NCBI GenBank assembly: GCA_004297985.1
Contig: SCRA01000033.1
Span: 1-64,000, forward strand
Reading direction: 5' to 3'
Length of the DNA stretch: 64,000 bases
Origin: a bacterium
GTDB taxonomy: Bacteria; Vulcanimicrobiota; Vulcanimicrobiia; Vulcanimicrobiales; SCRA01
The notes beneath the pieces are model-generated. The model had not been told where the DNA came from and searched no databases. It saw only the letters and a program-made list of their open reading frames with translations. Numbering within the stretch: the first letter of the stretch is position 1; the number at the start of each line of letters is the position of its first letter. This document shows, piece by piece, positions 36,550 through 46,238 of the stretch. The translations under genes and the position numbers were made by a program.

Positions 36550-37644
36550 GTGGCCGCGCCGTTCAAACCGTTCACCGATTCGCCTATTGCGTATGTCGAC
36601 AACGACGGGAATTCCGTCGCGAAGATGAAGTCCAACTTCAGCGACGACGATCTGAAGAAACTCTACCGCTTGATGGTGCTCTGCCGCGCTATCGACGACC
36701 GCGGCTACATCATGGTGCGCCAGGGCCGCGCCGGCTTCCTCGCGCAGACGGCCGGGCAGGAGGCTGCGCAGATCGGCAGCGCCTTCATGCTCAAGAAGAA
36801 GGACTGGGTCTTCACCACCCACCGCGAGCTGGGCGCCGCGCTGACCAAGGGTATGACCCCGGGGCAGCTCCTGGCGCACGTCCTGGGTAAAGACCTCGAC
36901 CCCAGCAAGGGGCGCAACATGCCTAGCCACTACGGAGACGGCGAGCTGAACATCGTCACCCCTTCCTCGGTGGTCGGCAACAAGACCCCCGCCGCCGTGG
37001 GCGTCGGGATGGCCGCCGCGATCCGTAAGACCGGTCAGGTTGCGATGTGCTACATGGGCGACGGCGCCACCTCGGAGGGCGACACGCTGGCCGCCTTCAA
37101 CTTCGCCGGCGTCTTCAACGCACCGACGATCTTTGCGTTGCAGAACAACCAATACGCTATCTCGATCGACGTGAAGCACCAAACCAAGAGCCGCACCTTC
37201 GCAGAGAAGGCGGCCGCCTTCGGCTTCGATGGCTACCTGGTCGACGGTAACGACGTCATCGCCTGTGCTGAGGTCTCGAAGTTCGCCATCGACAAGGCGC
37301 GCACCGGCGGCGGGCCCACGCTCATCGAGTTCCTCACCTATCGCTATGGTCCGCACTCCTCGGCCGATGATGACTCCCGCTACCGCAAGAAAGAGGAGAT
37401 CGAGCTTTGGCGCAACACGCGCGACCCGATCATGCGTATGCGGAAGTTCCTCACCAAGCAGGGCCTCTTGGACGACACGTCCGAGGCGAAGATGCAAGAA
37501 GAGATCAAGCAGGCGGTCGAGGAGGGGCTCACTGAGGCAGAGGCCTCGCCGCTGCCCGCCCCGGAGACGGTCTTCGACCACGCCTACGCCACGCTGTTGC
37601 CCCACCAGATCGACGAGAAGATCGAGATCTTCGGCCACGCATAG
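36550..37644 (+). CDS. pdhA: 2-oxoacid (pyruvate) dehydrogenase E1 alpha subunit
   Basis: A 364-residue thiamine diphosphate subunit of the 2-oxoacid dehydrogenase complex. The ThDP motif begins YMGDGATSEGD and ends FALQNN. The HRELGAAL segment and GRNMPSHYG loop are also typical. The GTG at 36550 follows GGGAGGTT. It is first of a six-gene operon (E1a, E1b, E2, E3, lipB, lipA). Pyruvate is the likely substrate, given that the lipoylation genes follow, but branched-chain or acetoin forms are sequence-similar. Confidence 0.9.
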   Translation: MAAPFKPFTDSPIAYVDNDGNSVAKMKSNFSDDDLKKLYRLMVLCRAIDDRGYIMVRQGRAGFLAQTAGQEAAQIGSAFMLKKKDWVFTTHRELGAALTKGMTPGQLLAHVLGKDLDPSKGRNMPSHYGDGELNIVTPSSVVGNKTPAAVGVGMAAAIRKTGQVAMCYMGDGATSEGDTLAAFNFAGVFNAPTIFALQNNQYAISIDVKHQTKSRTFAEKAAAFGFDGYLVDGNDVIACAEVSKFAIDKARTGGGPTLIEFLTYRYGPHSSADDDSRYRKKEEIELWRNTRDPIMRMRKFLTKQGLLDDTSEAKMQEEIKQAVEEGLTEAEASPLPAPETVFDHAYATLLPHQIDEKIEIFGHA

Positions 37645-37662
37645 GATCGGATAGAGAGAACG

Positions 37663-38655
37663 ATGCCAATTGAAACCGCAACCAAGACGATGACCATGGT
37701 GCAAGCCGTGCGCGAGGCGATGCTCGAAGAGATGCGCCTCGACGACACGGTCTGCATCCTTGGCGAGGACGTAGGGCCGCGCGGCGGAGTCTTCCTCTGT
37801 ACGGAGGGTCTGCACGCGGAGTTCGGTCCCGATCGCGTGATCGACACGCCGCTCTCCGAGGCCGGGATTCTCGGCAGCGCTCTCGGCATGGCGATGAACG
37901 GCCTGCGCCCGGTCGCCGAGATCCAGTTCATCGACTTCCTGTTCCCCGGCTACGACCAGCTCTATAGCGAGATTGCCAAGATGCGCTATCGCTCTGCCGG
38001 CATGTTCAAGGCACCGATGGTCATCCGCGGACCCTACGGCGGCGGCGTGCGCGGCGGCGTCTACCACTCGCAGTCCCCGGAGGAGCTCTTCGCCCACATC
38101 CCGGGCCTCAAGGTCGTCATCCCCTCCAACCCGTACGACGCCAAAGGGCTATTGATTGCCGCCATCCGAGACGAGGATCCCGTCGTCTTCCTGGAGCCCA
38201 AACGCATCTATCGCGGAGTCAAGAGCGAGGTTCCGGGGGGCGCCTACACGGTGCCGATCGGCAAGGCCAACGTCGTCCGGGAAGGCAGCGATGCCACCCT
38301 GATCTCCTACGGCGCCATGCTGCACGTAGCGCTCGAAGCCGCCGACCGTCTCGCTGCCGAAGGCAAGAACGTCGAAGTAATCGACTTGCGCTCACTCGTG
38401 CCGTATGATGGCGAGACGATCCTGACCAGCGTCAAGAAGACCGGTCACGCCGTCGTCGTGGTCGAGGCTCCCAAGCTGGGCAGCTTCGCCAACGAGATCA
38501 GCGCGTACATCGCCGAGAAGGCGATCGAATATCTGGAGGGGCCGATCATGCGCGTCGCTTCGATCGACACCTCTGTTCCGTACAACCTCGAGAAGTATTA
38601 CCTCCCCGATGCCGACCGCATCGTGAAGGCGACGAAGAAGACGCTCGAGTTCTAG
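37663..38655 (+). CDS. pdhB: 2-oxoacid (pyruvate) dehydrogenase E1 beta subunit
   Basis: A 330-residue beta subunit that completes the heterotetrameric E1. It includes the [10 protein letters not shown] stretch, [20 protein letters not shown] and the dehydrogenase phosphate region [16 protein letters not shown]. The C-terminal domain (about residues 200-330) contains [12 protein letters not shown]. It is 18 bases after E1 alpha. The complete pair, plus E2 and E3, shows that the whole complex is encoded here. Confidence 0.92.
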   Translation: MPIETATKTMTMVQAVREAMLEEMRLDDTVCILGEDVGPRGGVFLCTEGLHAEFGPDRVIDTPLSEAGILGSALGMAMNGLRPVAEIQFIDFLFPGYDQLYSEIAKMRYRSAGMFKAPMVIRGPYGGGVRGGVYHSQSPEELFAHIPGLKVVIPSNPYDAKGLLIAAIRDEDPVVFLEPKRIYRGVKSEVPGGAYTVPIGKANVVREGSDATLISYGAMLHVALEAADRLAAEGKNVEVIDLRSLVPYDGETILTSVKKTGHAVVVVEAPKLGSFANEISAYIAEKAIEYLEGPIMRVASIDTSVPYNLEKYYLPDADRIVKATKKTLEF

Positions 38656-38691
38656 ACCCCCATCGAGGCTGCGAGGTGGGGAGGAGTATCC

Positions 38692-40023
38692 ATGGCTGAA
38701 GTCTACGAGATGCCGGAGCTGGCAGAGAGCGTCGTCGAGGGCGAAGTTCTCCGTTGGATCAAGCAGGAAGGCGAACGCGTCGAACGCGATGAGCCGTTCG
38801 TCGAGATCATGACGGAGAAGGTGACCGTGGAGGTCCCCGCTCCCCATGCCGGTACGCTGATCAAGCTGCTGGCAAAGGAGGGCCAGGTGCTCCCGGTCGG
38901 TGCGCCGTTGGCCGTCTTCGGCGAGCCCGGCGAGGACGTCGAGGCGCTGCTGAAGCGTTTCAAACCCTCCCACGGCGGTCAAGCCGCAGCCCCGGTGCCC
39001 GCTCCCGCCGAACCGCCAGCAACGCTGGCCGCCCCGCCCGTCCAGGCGATCGTCGTGCCGCCCAACGTTCCCGCGGCGCTTCCCGCCAACGGCGCGGCCT
39101 CACCGCAGCCGGTACATCGTGAGGGACGCCCGCTGGCTGCCCCGGCCATTCGCCTCTACGCCCGGCAGAACGATGTCGACCTAACGTTTGTCGAGGGCTC
39201 CGGCCCCTCCGGACGGATCCGCCGCGAAGACGTCGACCGCTTCCTCAGCGGCCGCGCAGGGGTCACCGCCGCACCAGCCCTCGCTCCGGCTCCTGCTGCG
39301 CCGGCTGCCATCTGGCGCGGTCCCAACGACCGCGCCGAGCCCCTCAAGGGCTTGCGCCGCGTGATCGCGCAGCGGATGCCGCAGTCGAAGCACACCTCGG
39401 CGCACACGCTCAACGTCGACGAAGCCGACATGACGGCGCTGGTCGAGTTGCGTAAGCGCCTGAAGCCCGCCGCCGAGGCGCAGGGAGTCAAGCTCACCTA
39501 TCTGGCGTTCTTCGTCAAAGCAACGGTCGCCGCACTCAAGAAGCACCCGTACGTCAACGCCAGCCTCGACGAGGCAGCGCGCGAGATCATCCTGCGCGGC
39601 GACTACAACGTCGGCATCGCGGTCGACACCGAACAGGGCCTCACCGTGCCGGTGATCCATCATACCGATCGCCGCTCGGTGCTCGATATCGCGAGCGAGA
39701 TCGCGCGTCTGGCGGAGGCGGCCCGCGGTGGAAAGCTCACTCCGGCGGACGTGGAGCGCGGCACGTTCACGATCAGCAACTCCGGCTCGATCGGCGGCCT
39801 CTTCACGGCGCCGGTGATCAACCAGCCGGAGGTAGCGATCCTCGGCGTCCATCCCATCAAACTGCGGCCAGTCGTGCGCGAAGGAGCGATCGTCGCGCGC
39901 GAGATGACCTACGTCTCGCTCACGTACGATCACCGCCTGGTTGACGGCGCGCTTGCCGTACGCTTCTTGAGCGACATCATTCGTCTGCTCGAGAGCCCCG
40001 AGATGTTGCTCATCGAAGGGTAG
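38692..40023 (+). CDS. pdhC: Dihydrolipoamide acyltransferase (E2)
   Basis: A 443-residue core subunit with one lipoyl domain (about residues 1-80; the lipoylated Lys is in MTEKVTVEVP), a Pro/Ala-rich flexible linker (about 95-140), a peripheral subunit-binding domain (about 143-180, APAIRLYARQNDVDL) and a catalytic domain (about 215-440) with the active-site motif DHRLVDGA. The substrate-recognition loop does not separate pyruvate from branched-chain type. A strong hairpin follows the stop, before the E3 gene. Confidence 0.92.
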   Translation: MAEVYEMPELAESVVEGEVLRWIKQEGERVERDEPFVEIMTEKVTVEVPAPHAGTLIKLLAKEGQVLPVGAPLAVFGEPGEDVEALLKRFKPSHGGQAAAPVPAPAEPPATLAAPPVQAIVVPPNVPAALPANGAASPQPVHREGRPLAAPAIRLYARQNDVDLTFVEGSGPSGRIRREDVDRFLSGRAGVTAAPALAPAPAAPAAIWRGPNDRAEPLKGLRRVIAQRMPQSKHTSAHTLNVDEADMTALVELRKRLKPAAEAQGVKLTYLAFFVKATVAALKKHPYVNASLDEAAREIILRGDYNVGIAVDTEQGLTVPVIHHTDRRSVLDIASEIARLAEAARGGKLTPADVERGTFTISNSGSIGGLFTAPVINQPEVAILGVHPIKLRPVVREGAIVAREMTYVSLTYDHRLVDGALAVRFLSDIIRLLESPEMLLIEG

Positions 40024-40051
40024 CGCAAAGGCGTTACGCCACCTGAAAACA

Positions 40052-40085
40052 GAGCCCCCGGGCGCGACGTGGCGTCTGGGGGTTC
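40052..40085 (+). terminator. Hairpin between E2 and E3 genes (attenuator or partial terminator)
   Basis: GAGCCCCC (40052-40059) pairs with GGGGGTTC (40078-40085) with one wobble, extended by CGC/GCG, with a GACGTG loop. A short T-containing run (TTCTTG) follows. The position inside an operon suggests partial termination or a stability element that sets the amount of E3 relative to E2. Confidence 0.5.
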
Positions 40086-40159
40086 TTGCACCGCGACGTC
40101 GAAACCGCCGCGTGGCAAGTCGAATCGAACCGAATCGAACGCATGAAGGAGCTTGAATC

Positions 40160-41602
40160 GTGGCTGAACAGCAGGTAGACGCAGTCGTCATCGGCGCCGG
40201 GCCGGGCGGATACCATGCGGCGATCCGTTTGGGTCAACTCGGCAAGAAGGTGGTCTGCGTCGACCGCGACGCAGTCGGCGGCGTCTGCTTGAACTGGGGC
40301 TGCATCCCTACCAAGGCGCTGCTGCATGTCAGCGAAGTCGCGCGCCACGCCCGCAACGGCGCGGAGATCGGCATCGAGGTCCCGCAGGTCAACGTGAATA
40401 TAGCTGGAGTTCAGAAGTTCACGATGGACGTCGTGACGGCGAACGTCAAGGGCGTGGAGACGCTCTTCAAGGGCAACAATGTGCAGTGGGCGATCGGCGA
40501 GGGCTCCTTCGTCGACAAGAACACCGTCAAAGTTACCAAGAAAGACGGCTCCAGCGAGACCTATAAGGCCAGAGACGTCGTCATCGCCACCGGCGGCGCC
40601 CCGGTCGACGTGAAGGCGTGGCCGCGCGACGGCAAGCTCATCCTGAACTCGGACGACGCGGTGCGTCTGCCGAGCGTGCCAAAGCGCCTGCTGGTGATCG
40701 GCGGCGGCGTGATCGGCCTCGAATTCGCTACCGTGTACAATCGCATGGGCGCCGCGGTAACCGTCGTCGAGATGATGCCCAATCTGCTTACCGGAACCGA
40801 TCTCGAGATCTCCAAGACGATGGGGCGTATTCTCAAGAAGCAGAAGATCGAGGTGCTCACCAACACCAAGGTCGAGAAGCTCGAGAAGGGCGCCTCCACG
40901 GTGAAGGCGACGATCAACGGCGAGGGTACCGCCAACAAGCCCGAGACCCGCGAGTACGATCAGGTGCTGGTGGCCGTCGGGCGACGCCCCGTCACGGACA
41001 ATCTCGGACTGGAGAAAGCCGGCCTAGCCCTAGACGAGAAGGGCTTCATCAACGTCGACGCTCAGCGCCGCACGAGCGTGCCGGGTATCTGGGCGATCGG
41101 CGACATCACCGGCGGCCCGCTGCTGGCGCACAAAGCCATGAAGGAGGGCGTAGTCGCCGCCGAGGCGATCGCGGGGCTCCCCGGCGTGGCCTACGATCCC
41201 GTTGCCGTGCCAAACTGCGTCTACACCGACCCAGAGATCGCCACCGTGGGCCTCTCCGAAGAGGAGGCGAAGGCCCAAGGATACGAGCTGCGCATCGGCA
41301 AGTTCCCGCTGGCGGCTAGCGGGCGCGCGCGCTCGATGCACGAGAGCGACGGCATGATCAAACTCATCGGCGACAAGAAGACCGATGTGCTGCTGGGCAT
41401 GCACATCATCGCGCCGCAGGCCGAGTCGCTGATCGGCGAAGGCGTGATCGCGCTGGAGATGGGAGCCACCCTCGAGGACATCGGCCTCTCCATCCACCCG
41501 CACCCCACGCTCACCGAGAGCATCCAGGATGCCGCCGAGGCCGCCCACGGCAAGGCGATCCACATCATGAACCCAAAGCCGGCGGCGGCCGCCGCCAAAT
41601 AG
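40160..41602 (+). CDS. lpdA: Dihydrolipoamide dehydrogenase (E3)
   Basis: A 480-residue FAD disulfide reductase that reoxidises the lipoyl groups with NAD+. The N-terminal FAD fingerprint GAGPGGYHAAI, the redox-active cysteines in GGVCLNWGCIPTK, the NAD-binding VIGGGVIGLEFA, and the C-terminal catalytic base region IHPHPTLTES are all present. The GTG at 40160 follows AAGGAGC. It can also serve other 2-oxoacid complexes or the glycine cleavage system. Confidence 0.95.
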   Translation: MAEQQVDAVVIGAGPGGYHAAIRLGQLGKKVVCVDRDAVGGVCLNWGCIPTKALLHVSEVARHARNGAEIGIEVPQVNVNIAGVQKFTMDVVTANVKGVETLFKGNNVQWAIGEGSFVDKNTVKVTKKDGSSETYKARDVVIATGGAPVDVKAWPRDGKLILNSDDAVRLPSVPKRLLVIGGGVIGLEFATVYNRMGAAVTVVEMMPNLLTGTDLEISKTMGRILKKQKIEVLTNTKVEKLEKGASTVKATINGEGTANKPETREYDQVLVAVGRRPVTDNLGLEKAGLALDEKGFINVDAQRRTSVPGIWAIGDITGGPLLAHKAMKEGVVAAEAIAGLPGVAYDPVAVPNCVYTDPEIATVGLSEEEAKAQGYELRIGKFPLAASGRARSMHESDGMIKLIGDKKTDVLLGMHIIAPQAESLIGEGVIALEMGATLEDIGLSIHPHPTLTESIQDAAEAAHGKAIHIMNPKPAAAAAK

Positions 41603-41612
41603 GATTCGCGAG

Positions 41613-42410
41613 ATGTCCGAGCGAGAGCCCGCGCGGGGAACCCCGGCGGGCTCTCCGCGTGCTCTGGAGCCCGTGAGCGACGTACCCCACTTCGCGCGCC
41701 TCGTCGACCTCGGTCGCAAGCGCTTCGGCCCGGTGCTCGAGCTGCAGCGCCGTCTCCATGCGGCGCGAGTCGCCGACGAGATCCCCGACACCTGGCTACT
41801 CGTCGAACACGAGCCGGTGATCACTCTCGGGCGCAACGCGCAAGAGGAGAATCTGCTCCTGCCGCGGCCGCTGTTGGAGCGCCACGGCGTGGAGGTTTTC
41901 GAGATCGAGCGGGGCGGCGACGTGACCTACCACGGGCCCGGCCAACTGGTGGTCTATCCAATCCGCAAGCTGGCTCGTTTCCGCGAGATCGTCCCGCTTG
42001 TGCGCTCCCTAGAGGGCGCGGTGATCGAGGCACTGGCGGTCTTCGGGATCGCGGGTGAGCGCTGGAGCGAACACGCCGGCGTCTGGGTCCATGACGAGCA
42101 GATCTGTGCCGTCGGCCTCGCCGTCCAGAAGATGGTCTCGCTCCACGGGATCGCGCTGAACGTCTCGACCGATCTCTCCTACCCGCAACTCATCAATCCA
42201 TGCGGCCTCCCGGATCGCGGCGTCACGTCGATCGCGCGAGAGACGGGGCGTGCCGTGAGTCTTGCCGAGGCCAAGCTGGCCCTCGTGCCCGCGCTCGGAA
42301 AAGCCTTCCACGCAGCTTTCGTCGAGACGCCGCTGGCGGAAGCCGACCCTGACCTGAGACCAAACTCGCAAGGCGAGTCTCCACCATCCGCGAAAAATAG
42401 CCCGCTGTGA
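41613..42410 (+). CDS. lipB: Octanoyltransferase LipB
   Basis: Transfers octanoyl groups from acyl carrier protein to the lipoyl domains. The signature [18 protein letters not shown], the catalytic Cys in [12 protein letters not shown] and the conserved Lys in [12 protein letters not shown] are present. The 265-residue protein has longer N- and C-terminal tails than usual; the N-terminal 20 residues are Pro/Arg/Ser-rich, so an inner start is possible. Its stop overlaps the lipA start (GTGA), coupling the two steps of lipoate synthesis. Confidence 0.93.
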   Translation: MSEREPARGTPAGSPRALEPVSDVPHFARLVDLGRKRFGPVLELQRRLHAARVADEIPDTWLLVEHEPVITLGRNAQEENLLLPRPLLERHGVEVFEIERGGDVTYHGPGQLVVYPIRKLARFREIVPLVRSLEGAVIEALAVFGIAGERWSEHAGVWVHDEQICAVGLAVQKMVSLHGIALNVSTDLSYPQLINPCGLPDRGVTSIARETGRAVSLAEAKLALVPALGKAFHAAFVETPLAEADPDLRPNSQGESPPSAKNSPL

Positions 42411-43261
42411 TCACGCAAAAGCCGGACTGGCTCAAAGTCAAGCTCCCCACGGGTGACACCTACAACAACCTCCGCGAACACGTAAAGGGTCTCAAACTCC
42501 ACACGGTCTGCCAGGAGGCGCGCTGCCCGAACATCGCTGAATGTTGGGGCCGCGGCACGGCGACGATCATGATCCTCGGCGATACGTGCACCCGCGGCTG
42601 CCGCTTCTGCGCCGTCAAGACGGGCAATCCAAAGAAGATGGTCGACTGGGACGAGCCGCGGCGCGTCGCCGAAGCCTGCGTCGAGCTCAACTGGAAGTAC
42701 GTCGTGCTGACCTCCGTCGACCGCGACGACCTCCACGACGGCGGCGCCGCCATCTTCGCGGAGACCGTGCGCCAGATCCACGAGCGATTGCCCGAGACGA
42801 AGGTCGAGTGCCTCACCGGCGACTTTCGCGGCAACCTGGAGCAAGTCAAGATCGTCCTCGACTCCGGGATGGATGTCTTCGCGCACAATCTCGAGACGTG
42901 CCGCCGGCTGACGCCCAGCGTGCGCGATCGCCGTGCCTCGTTCGATCAAACGCTCAAGGTGCTGAAGTACGCCAAGGGGACGGAGTTGGCGCACTTCGTG
43001 AAGACGTCGCTCATGCTGGGCTTGGGCGAGACCGAAGACGAGATCGAGCAGACCATGGACGAGGCGCACGCCATCGGCGTCGACATCTTCACCATGGGGC
43101 AGTATCTTCAGCCGACCAAGAAGCATCTGCCGGTGATCGAGTTCGTGCCTCCCGAGAAGTTCCAGCGCCTCAAGAAGCTCGGTCTCTCGAAAGGCTTCCG
43201 CCAAGTCGTCGCCGGCCCGCTCGTTCGCTCTTCGTACCACGCCGAAGAGGCGTTCCAGTAG
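42407..43261 (+). CDS. lipA: Lipoyl synthase LipA
   Basis: A 284-residue radical SAM enzyme that inserts two sulfurs into protein-bound octanoate. The auxiliary cluster ligands [12 protein letters not shown] (4-5 spacing), the radical SAM motif CTRGCRFC and the C-terminal auxiliary-cluster serine in RSSYHAEE are all seen, so it should be active. The GTG start is inside the lipB end. It is the last gene of the operon; a terminator follows at 43282. Confidence 0.95.
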   Translation: MITQKPDWLKVKLPTGDTYNNLREHVKGLKLHTVCQEARCPNIAECWGRGTATIMILGDTCTRGCRFCAVKTGNPKKMVDWDEPRRVAEACVELNWKYVVLTSVDRDDLHDGGAAIFAETVRQIHERLPETKVECLTGDFRGNLEQVKIVLDSGMDVFAHNLETCRRLTPSVRDRRASFDQTLKVLKYAKGTELAHFVKTSLMLGLGETEDEIEQTMDEAHAIGVDIFTMGQYLQPTKKHLPVIEFVPPEKFQRLKKLGLSKGFRQVVAGPLVRSSYHAEEAFQ

Positions 43262-43281
43262 ATTCTCTCTATCGCACATGA

Positions 43282-43312
43282 GAAAGGCGCCCGCTGCGCG
43301 CGGGCACCTTTC
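43282..43312. terminator. Probable bidirectional terminator after lipA
   Basis: GAAAGGCGCCCGC (43282-43294) and GCGGGCACCTTTC (43300-43312) form a long stem with one mismatch. On the plus strand CTTCGTTGT follows; on the minus strand A/T-rich AAAG at the stem base serves the convergent osmC-like gene. Confidence 0.65.
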
Positions 43313-43333
43313 TTCGTTGTGCCTTATCGGCGG

Positions 43334-43762
43334 TTAGGCAGCCGAGAGCAGCTTCGCCTGAAGAGAGATCTTCGCCCCCGCCAGAGCCTTGGAGACGGGG
43401 CAGCCCTCCTTGGCGTCGTTCGCGCACTTCTGGAACGCCTTCTCGTCGATGCCTGGCACCTCTGCTTCGGTCGTGAGATCGATCGTGGTAATCGAGAGCG
43501 TCTCGATGTCGATCGTAACCTTCGCCGTGGTGTGGATGCGCTTGGGCGTGAATCCGGCCTTCCCGAGAATGAGCGAGAGCGCCATGCTGAAGCAGCCCGC
43601 GTGCGCCGCGCCGATCAGCTCCTCGGGGTTGGTCCCCGCGGCGCTCTCGAAGCGCGAGCCAAACGAATAGACACCCGAGAAGGCGCCGCTTCCGAGCTTC
43701 AGTGAGCCGCTGCCCTGCTTGACATCACCCTTCCACTCGGCCTCTGCCGTACGAACCGTCAT
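43334..43762 (-). CDS. OsmC-family peroxiredoxin
   Basis: A 142-residue OsmC/Ohr-fold protein that reduces organic hydroperoxides with two cysteines. They are visible in AAHAGCFSMALS and KEGCPVSKAL, at the family's distance. The start TAEAEWKGD and SRFESAAGTNPEELI match the OsmC rather than the Ohr subgroup. GGAGGTATGAT precedes the ATG at 43762. In peroxiredoxins of this kind a lipoylated partner with dihydrolipoamide dehydrogenase can be the electron source, which fits the neighbouring operon, but that link is inference. Confidence 0.9.
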   Translation of the reverse strand: MTVRTAEAEWKGDVKQGSGSLKLGSGAFSGVYSFGSRFESAAGTNPEELIGAAHAGCFSMALSLILGKAGFTPKRIHTTAKVTIDIETLSITTIDLTTEAEVPGIDEKAFQKCANDAKEGCPVSKALAGAKISLQAKLLSAA

Positions 43763-43782
43763 ATCATACCTCCGACCATATC

Positions 43783-45042
43783 CTACGCGTAGACGCCGCG
43801 AATCTTGAGCGACTTCACCACGCGGTCGATCGCCGTCATATAGGCTGCGGTGCGCAACGGAACGTTGCGCGTCTTAGCCATCGCGTGGATCGTGGCGAAG
43901 TTGCTCTCGAGGATATCTTTGAGACGCTCGTTGACCTCGGACTCCTTCCAAAAGTAGCCCATGCGGTCTTGCGCCCACTCGAAGTACGAGACGGTGACGC
44001 CGCCGGCGTTGGCAACGATGTCCGGGACCACCGTCACGCCTCTCGACTGCAGCACATGAGCGGCCTCGGGCGTCGTGGGACCGTTTGCTCCCTCGACCAC
44101 GAGACGGGCCTGAATGCGGGCCGCGTTCTCACCGGTGAGCTGCTTCTCCAGCGCCGCCGGCACGAGGATGTCGCAGGGCAGTTCCAGCGTCTGGGCGTTG
44201 GAGATGCGCTCTCCGCCACGGAAGCCGTCCAGCGAGTGGTGCTCCTGCGCGTAAGCGATCGCCGACTTGACGTCGACGCCCTTCTCATTGACGTAACCGC
44301 CCGTGACGTCGGAGATGCCGACGATCTTCGCGCCCTGCTCCTCCAGCAGCATCGCGGCGACCGAGCCGACGTTGCCGAAGCCCTGCACGACGATCCGCTG
44401 CCCTTTGAGCGTGCGGTTCTCCGTCGCCAGTTGCGCCGCGGTCACGAGCATCACGCCGCGGCCGGTGGCCTCAACGCGTCCGCGTGAGCCGCCGATCTCC
44501 AGCGGCTTGCCGGTCACGACGCCGGGCACGGACATGCGCACGTGCATCGAGTAAGTGTCCATGAACCAGGCCATCGTCTGCGGATTGGTACCGACGTCGG
44601 GGGCCGGAACGTCCTTATCCGGGCCCACGATCTCCACCAGCTCCGCCGCGTATCGACGCGTGATGCGCTCGAGCTCCCCCTGCGAGAGGACGTTCGGGTC
44701 ACAGGTGACCCCGCCCTTACCGCCGCCGAACGGGATGTCGACCGCAGCGCACTTCCAGGTCATCCAGAAGGCGAGCGCGGTAACTTCGTCGAGCGTCACG
44801 CCGGGATGGTAGCGGATACCACCCTTGGCCGGACCGCGAGTGAAATTGTATTGAACACGGTACCCCGTGTAGACCTCGATCTCGCCGTTATCGCGCTGAA
44901 AAGGGATCGAAACGATAACCTGGCGCGAGGGATGCGTCAAGATGCGACGCATCCCTTCTTCGATCTCGAGGTTCGCGGCGGCCTCGTTGAAATACTGAAT
45001 TGCGTCTCCGAAAACGGAGACTTCACGCACTGCAGTGCTCAT
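43783..45042 (-). CDS. gdhA: Glutamate dehydrogenase (Glu/Leu/Phe/Val family)
   Basis: A 419-residue hexameric dehydrogenase converting glutamate to 2-oxoglutarate and ammonia. The catalytic region GPAKGGIRYHP and GGGKGGVTCDP (with the catalytic Lys) and the nucleotide-binding VVQGFGNVGSVAA are present, as is APDVGTNPQTMAWFMDTYS. Coenzyme preference is not clear. The ribosome site GGAGG lies unusually far (about 14 bases) before the ATG at 45042. The osmC-like gene follows on the same strand after a short gap. Confidence 0.93.
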   Translation of the reverse strand: MSTAVREVSVFGDAIQYFNEAAANLEIEEGMRRILTHPSRQVIVSIPFQRDNGEIEVYTGYRVQYNFTRGPAKGGIRYHPGVTLDEVTALAFWMTWKCAAVDIPFGGGKGGVTCDPNVLSQGELERITRRYAAELVEIVGPDKDVPAPDVGTNPQTMAWFMDTYSMHVRMSVPGVVTGKPLEIGGSRGRVEATGRGVMLVTAAQLATENRTLKGQRIVVQGFGNVGSVAAMLLEEQGAKIVGISDVTGGYVNEKGVDVKSAIAYAQEHHSLDGFRGGERISNAQTLELPCDILVPAALEKQLTGENAARIQARLVVEGANGPTTPEAAHVLQSRGVTVVPDIVANAGGVTVSYFEWAQDRMGYFWKESEVNERLKDILESNFATIHAMAKTRNVPLRTAAYMTAIDRVVKSLKIRGVYA

Positions 45043-45143
45043 GATGGGAATGGACGAACCTCCCTCGACATGGTCAAAACATCACGCCGTTCGCGTGCGC
45101 GTCCACCGGCCCCTGTCTCGGGAGCGACGGCCAAGCGAGCGGA

Positions 45144-46238
45144 CTACACGTTGAAGCGGAAGTTCACCACGTCGCCCTCTTGCATCACGTACTCCTTACC
45201 CTCGGAACGCAAGAGGCCGGCGGCACGCACCGCCTCGAGACTCCCTAAGCGAACGAGATCGTCGTACGAAGCGATCTCCGCCCGTATGAATCCGCGCTCG
45301 ATGTCGGAGTGGATCACCCCGGCGGCATGCGGGGCCTTGGTGCCCTTATGAATCGGCCATGCGCGGGTCTCTTTCTCCCCTGCCGTCAGGAACGTCGCCA
45401 GGCCAAGCAGGTCGTAGGCTGCCATTGCCATCCTGTCCAGGCCGCTCTCGCAGGCGCCCAACTCCTCGAGGAAGGCCTCCGCCTCCTCCGGCGGGAGGCT
45501 AGCCAGCTCCGACTCGATCTTGCCGGAGAGGGCGACCATCCTTGAGCCCTCGCCATCGGCGATCGCGCGCAGAACGCCGACCATCGGTCCCGGTGCGGCG
45601 AGTTGCGCTTCGTCGACGTTCGCGACGTACATCAGCGGTTTGACCGTCAGCAGGCCGACCTCGTTCGCGATCTCCCGCTCGAGGCTTCCAGCAGGGAAGC
45701 GGCGTGCCGCCTGGCCGTGTTCTAGAGCCTCCTGGAGGCGCTTAGCACCCTCCAAGCGTGATGCCAGCTTGGGATCGGCCCGCACCAGGCGCTCCAGCTT
45801 CGGAATGTGTCGCTCGAGCGTCCCGAGGTCGGCCAGCGCCATCTCCAAGGCGATGATCTCGACGTCGCGCGCGGGATCCGGGGCACCCTCCACGTGGACG
45901 ACGTCGTCGTCTTCGAAGCAGCGCACGACCATCGCGACGGCATCCGTGTTGCGGATGTGGCTGAGGAAGGCGTTGCCGAGACCCTCACCTTTACTGGCGC
46001 CGCGCACGAGGCCCGCGATGTCGATGAACTCGGTGGTGGCCGGGACGATCTTCTGCGAATGGAAGAGCTTGCCCAGCACTTCGAGCCGCTTATCGGGAAC
46101 GGGGACGACGCCCACGTTGGGATCGATCGTGCAGAACGGGTAGTTGGCGGCGGCAGCCGCCGCCGATCGCGTCAAGGCATTGAAGATGGTCGACTTCCCG
46201 ACGTTGGGGAGACCGACGATGCCGCAAGAGAGGCTCAA
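45144..46238 (-). CDS. ychF: Redox-regulated ATPase YchF (Obg family)
   Basis: A 364-residue P-loop NTPase of the OBG family that prefers ATP and associates with ribosomes. The start is the TTG at 46238, giving MSLSCGIVGLPNVGKSTIFNALT, the family's usual beginning. G2/G3 sequences PNVGVVPVPD and DIAGLVRGASKGEGLGN follow, then the coiled-coil insertion, and a C-terminal TGS domain ends VVNFRFNV. The TTG overlaps the TGA of the mscS-type gene (TTGA), so it is coupled to it. Confidence 0.94.
   Translation of the reverse strand: MSLSCGIVGLPNVGKSTIFNALTRSAAAAAANYPFCTIDPNVGVVPVPDKRLEVLGKLFHSQKIVPATTEFIDIAGLVRGASKGEGLGNAFLSHIRNTDAVAMVVRCFEDDDVVHVEGAPDPARDVEIIALEMALADLGTLERHIPKLERLVRADPKLASRLEGAKRLQEALEHGQAARRFPAGSLEREIANEVGLLTVKPLMYVANVDEAQLAAPGPMVGVLRAIADGEGSRMVALSGKIESELASLPPEEAEAFLEELGACESGLDRMAMAAYDLLGLATFLTAGEKETRAWPIHKGTKAPHAAGVIHSDIERGFIRAEIASYDDLVRLGSLEAVRAAGLLRSEGKEYVMQEGDVVNFRFNV

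Noticed and set aside
36544-38097. A 517-codon frame on the minus strand opposite pdhA/pdhB
   Set aside because: Composition (His/Asp/Leu/Val-rich) is that of an antisense shadow; the plus strand encodes two recognised subunits.
45043-45143. GC-rich inverted repeat between gdhA and ychF
   Set aside because: Pairing is imperfect and similar to what is expected by chance at this GC level; no match to the palindromic repeat family.
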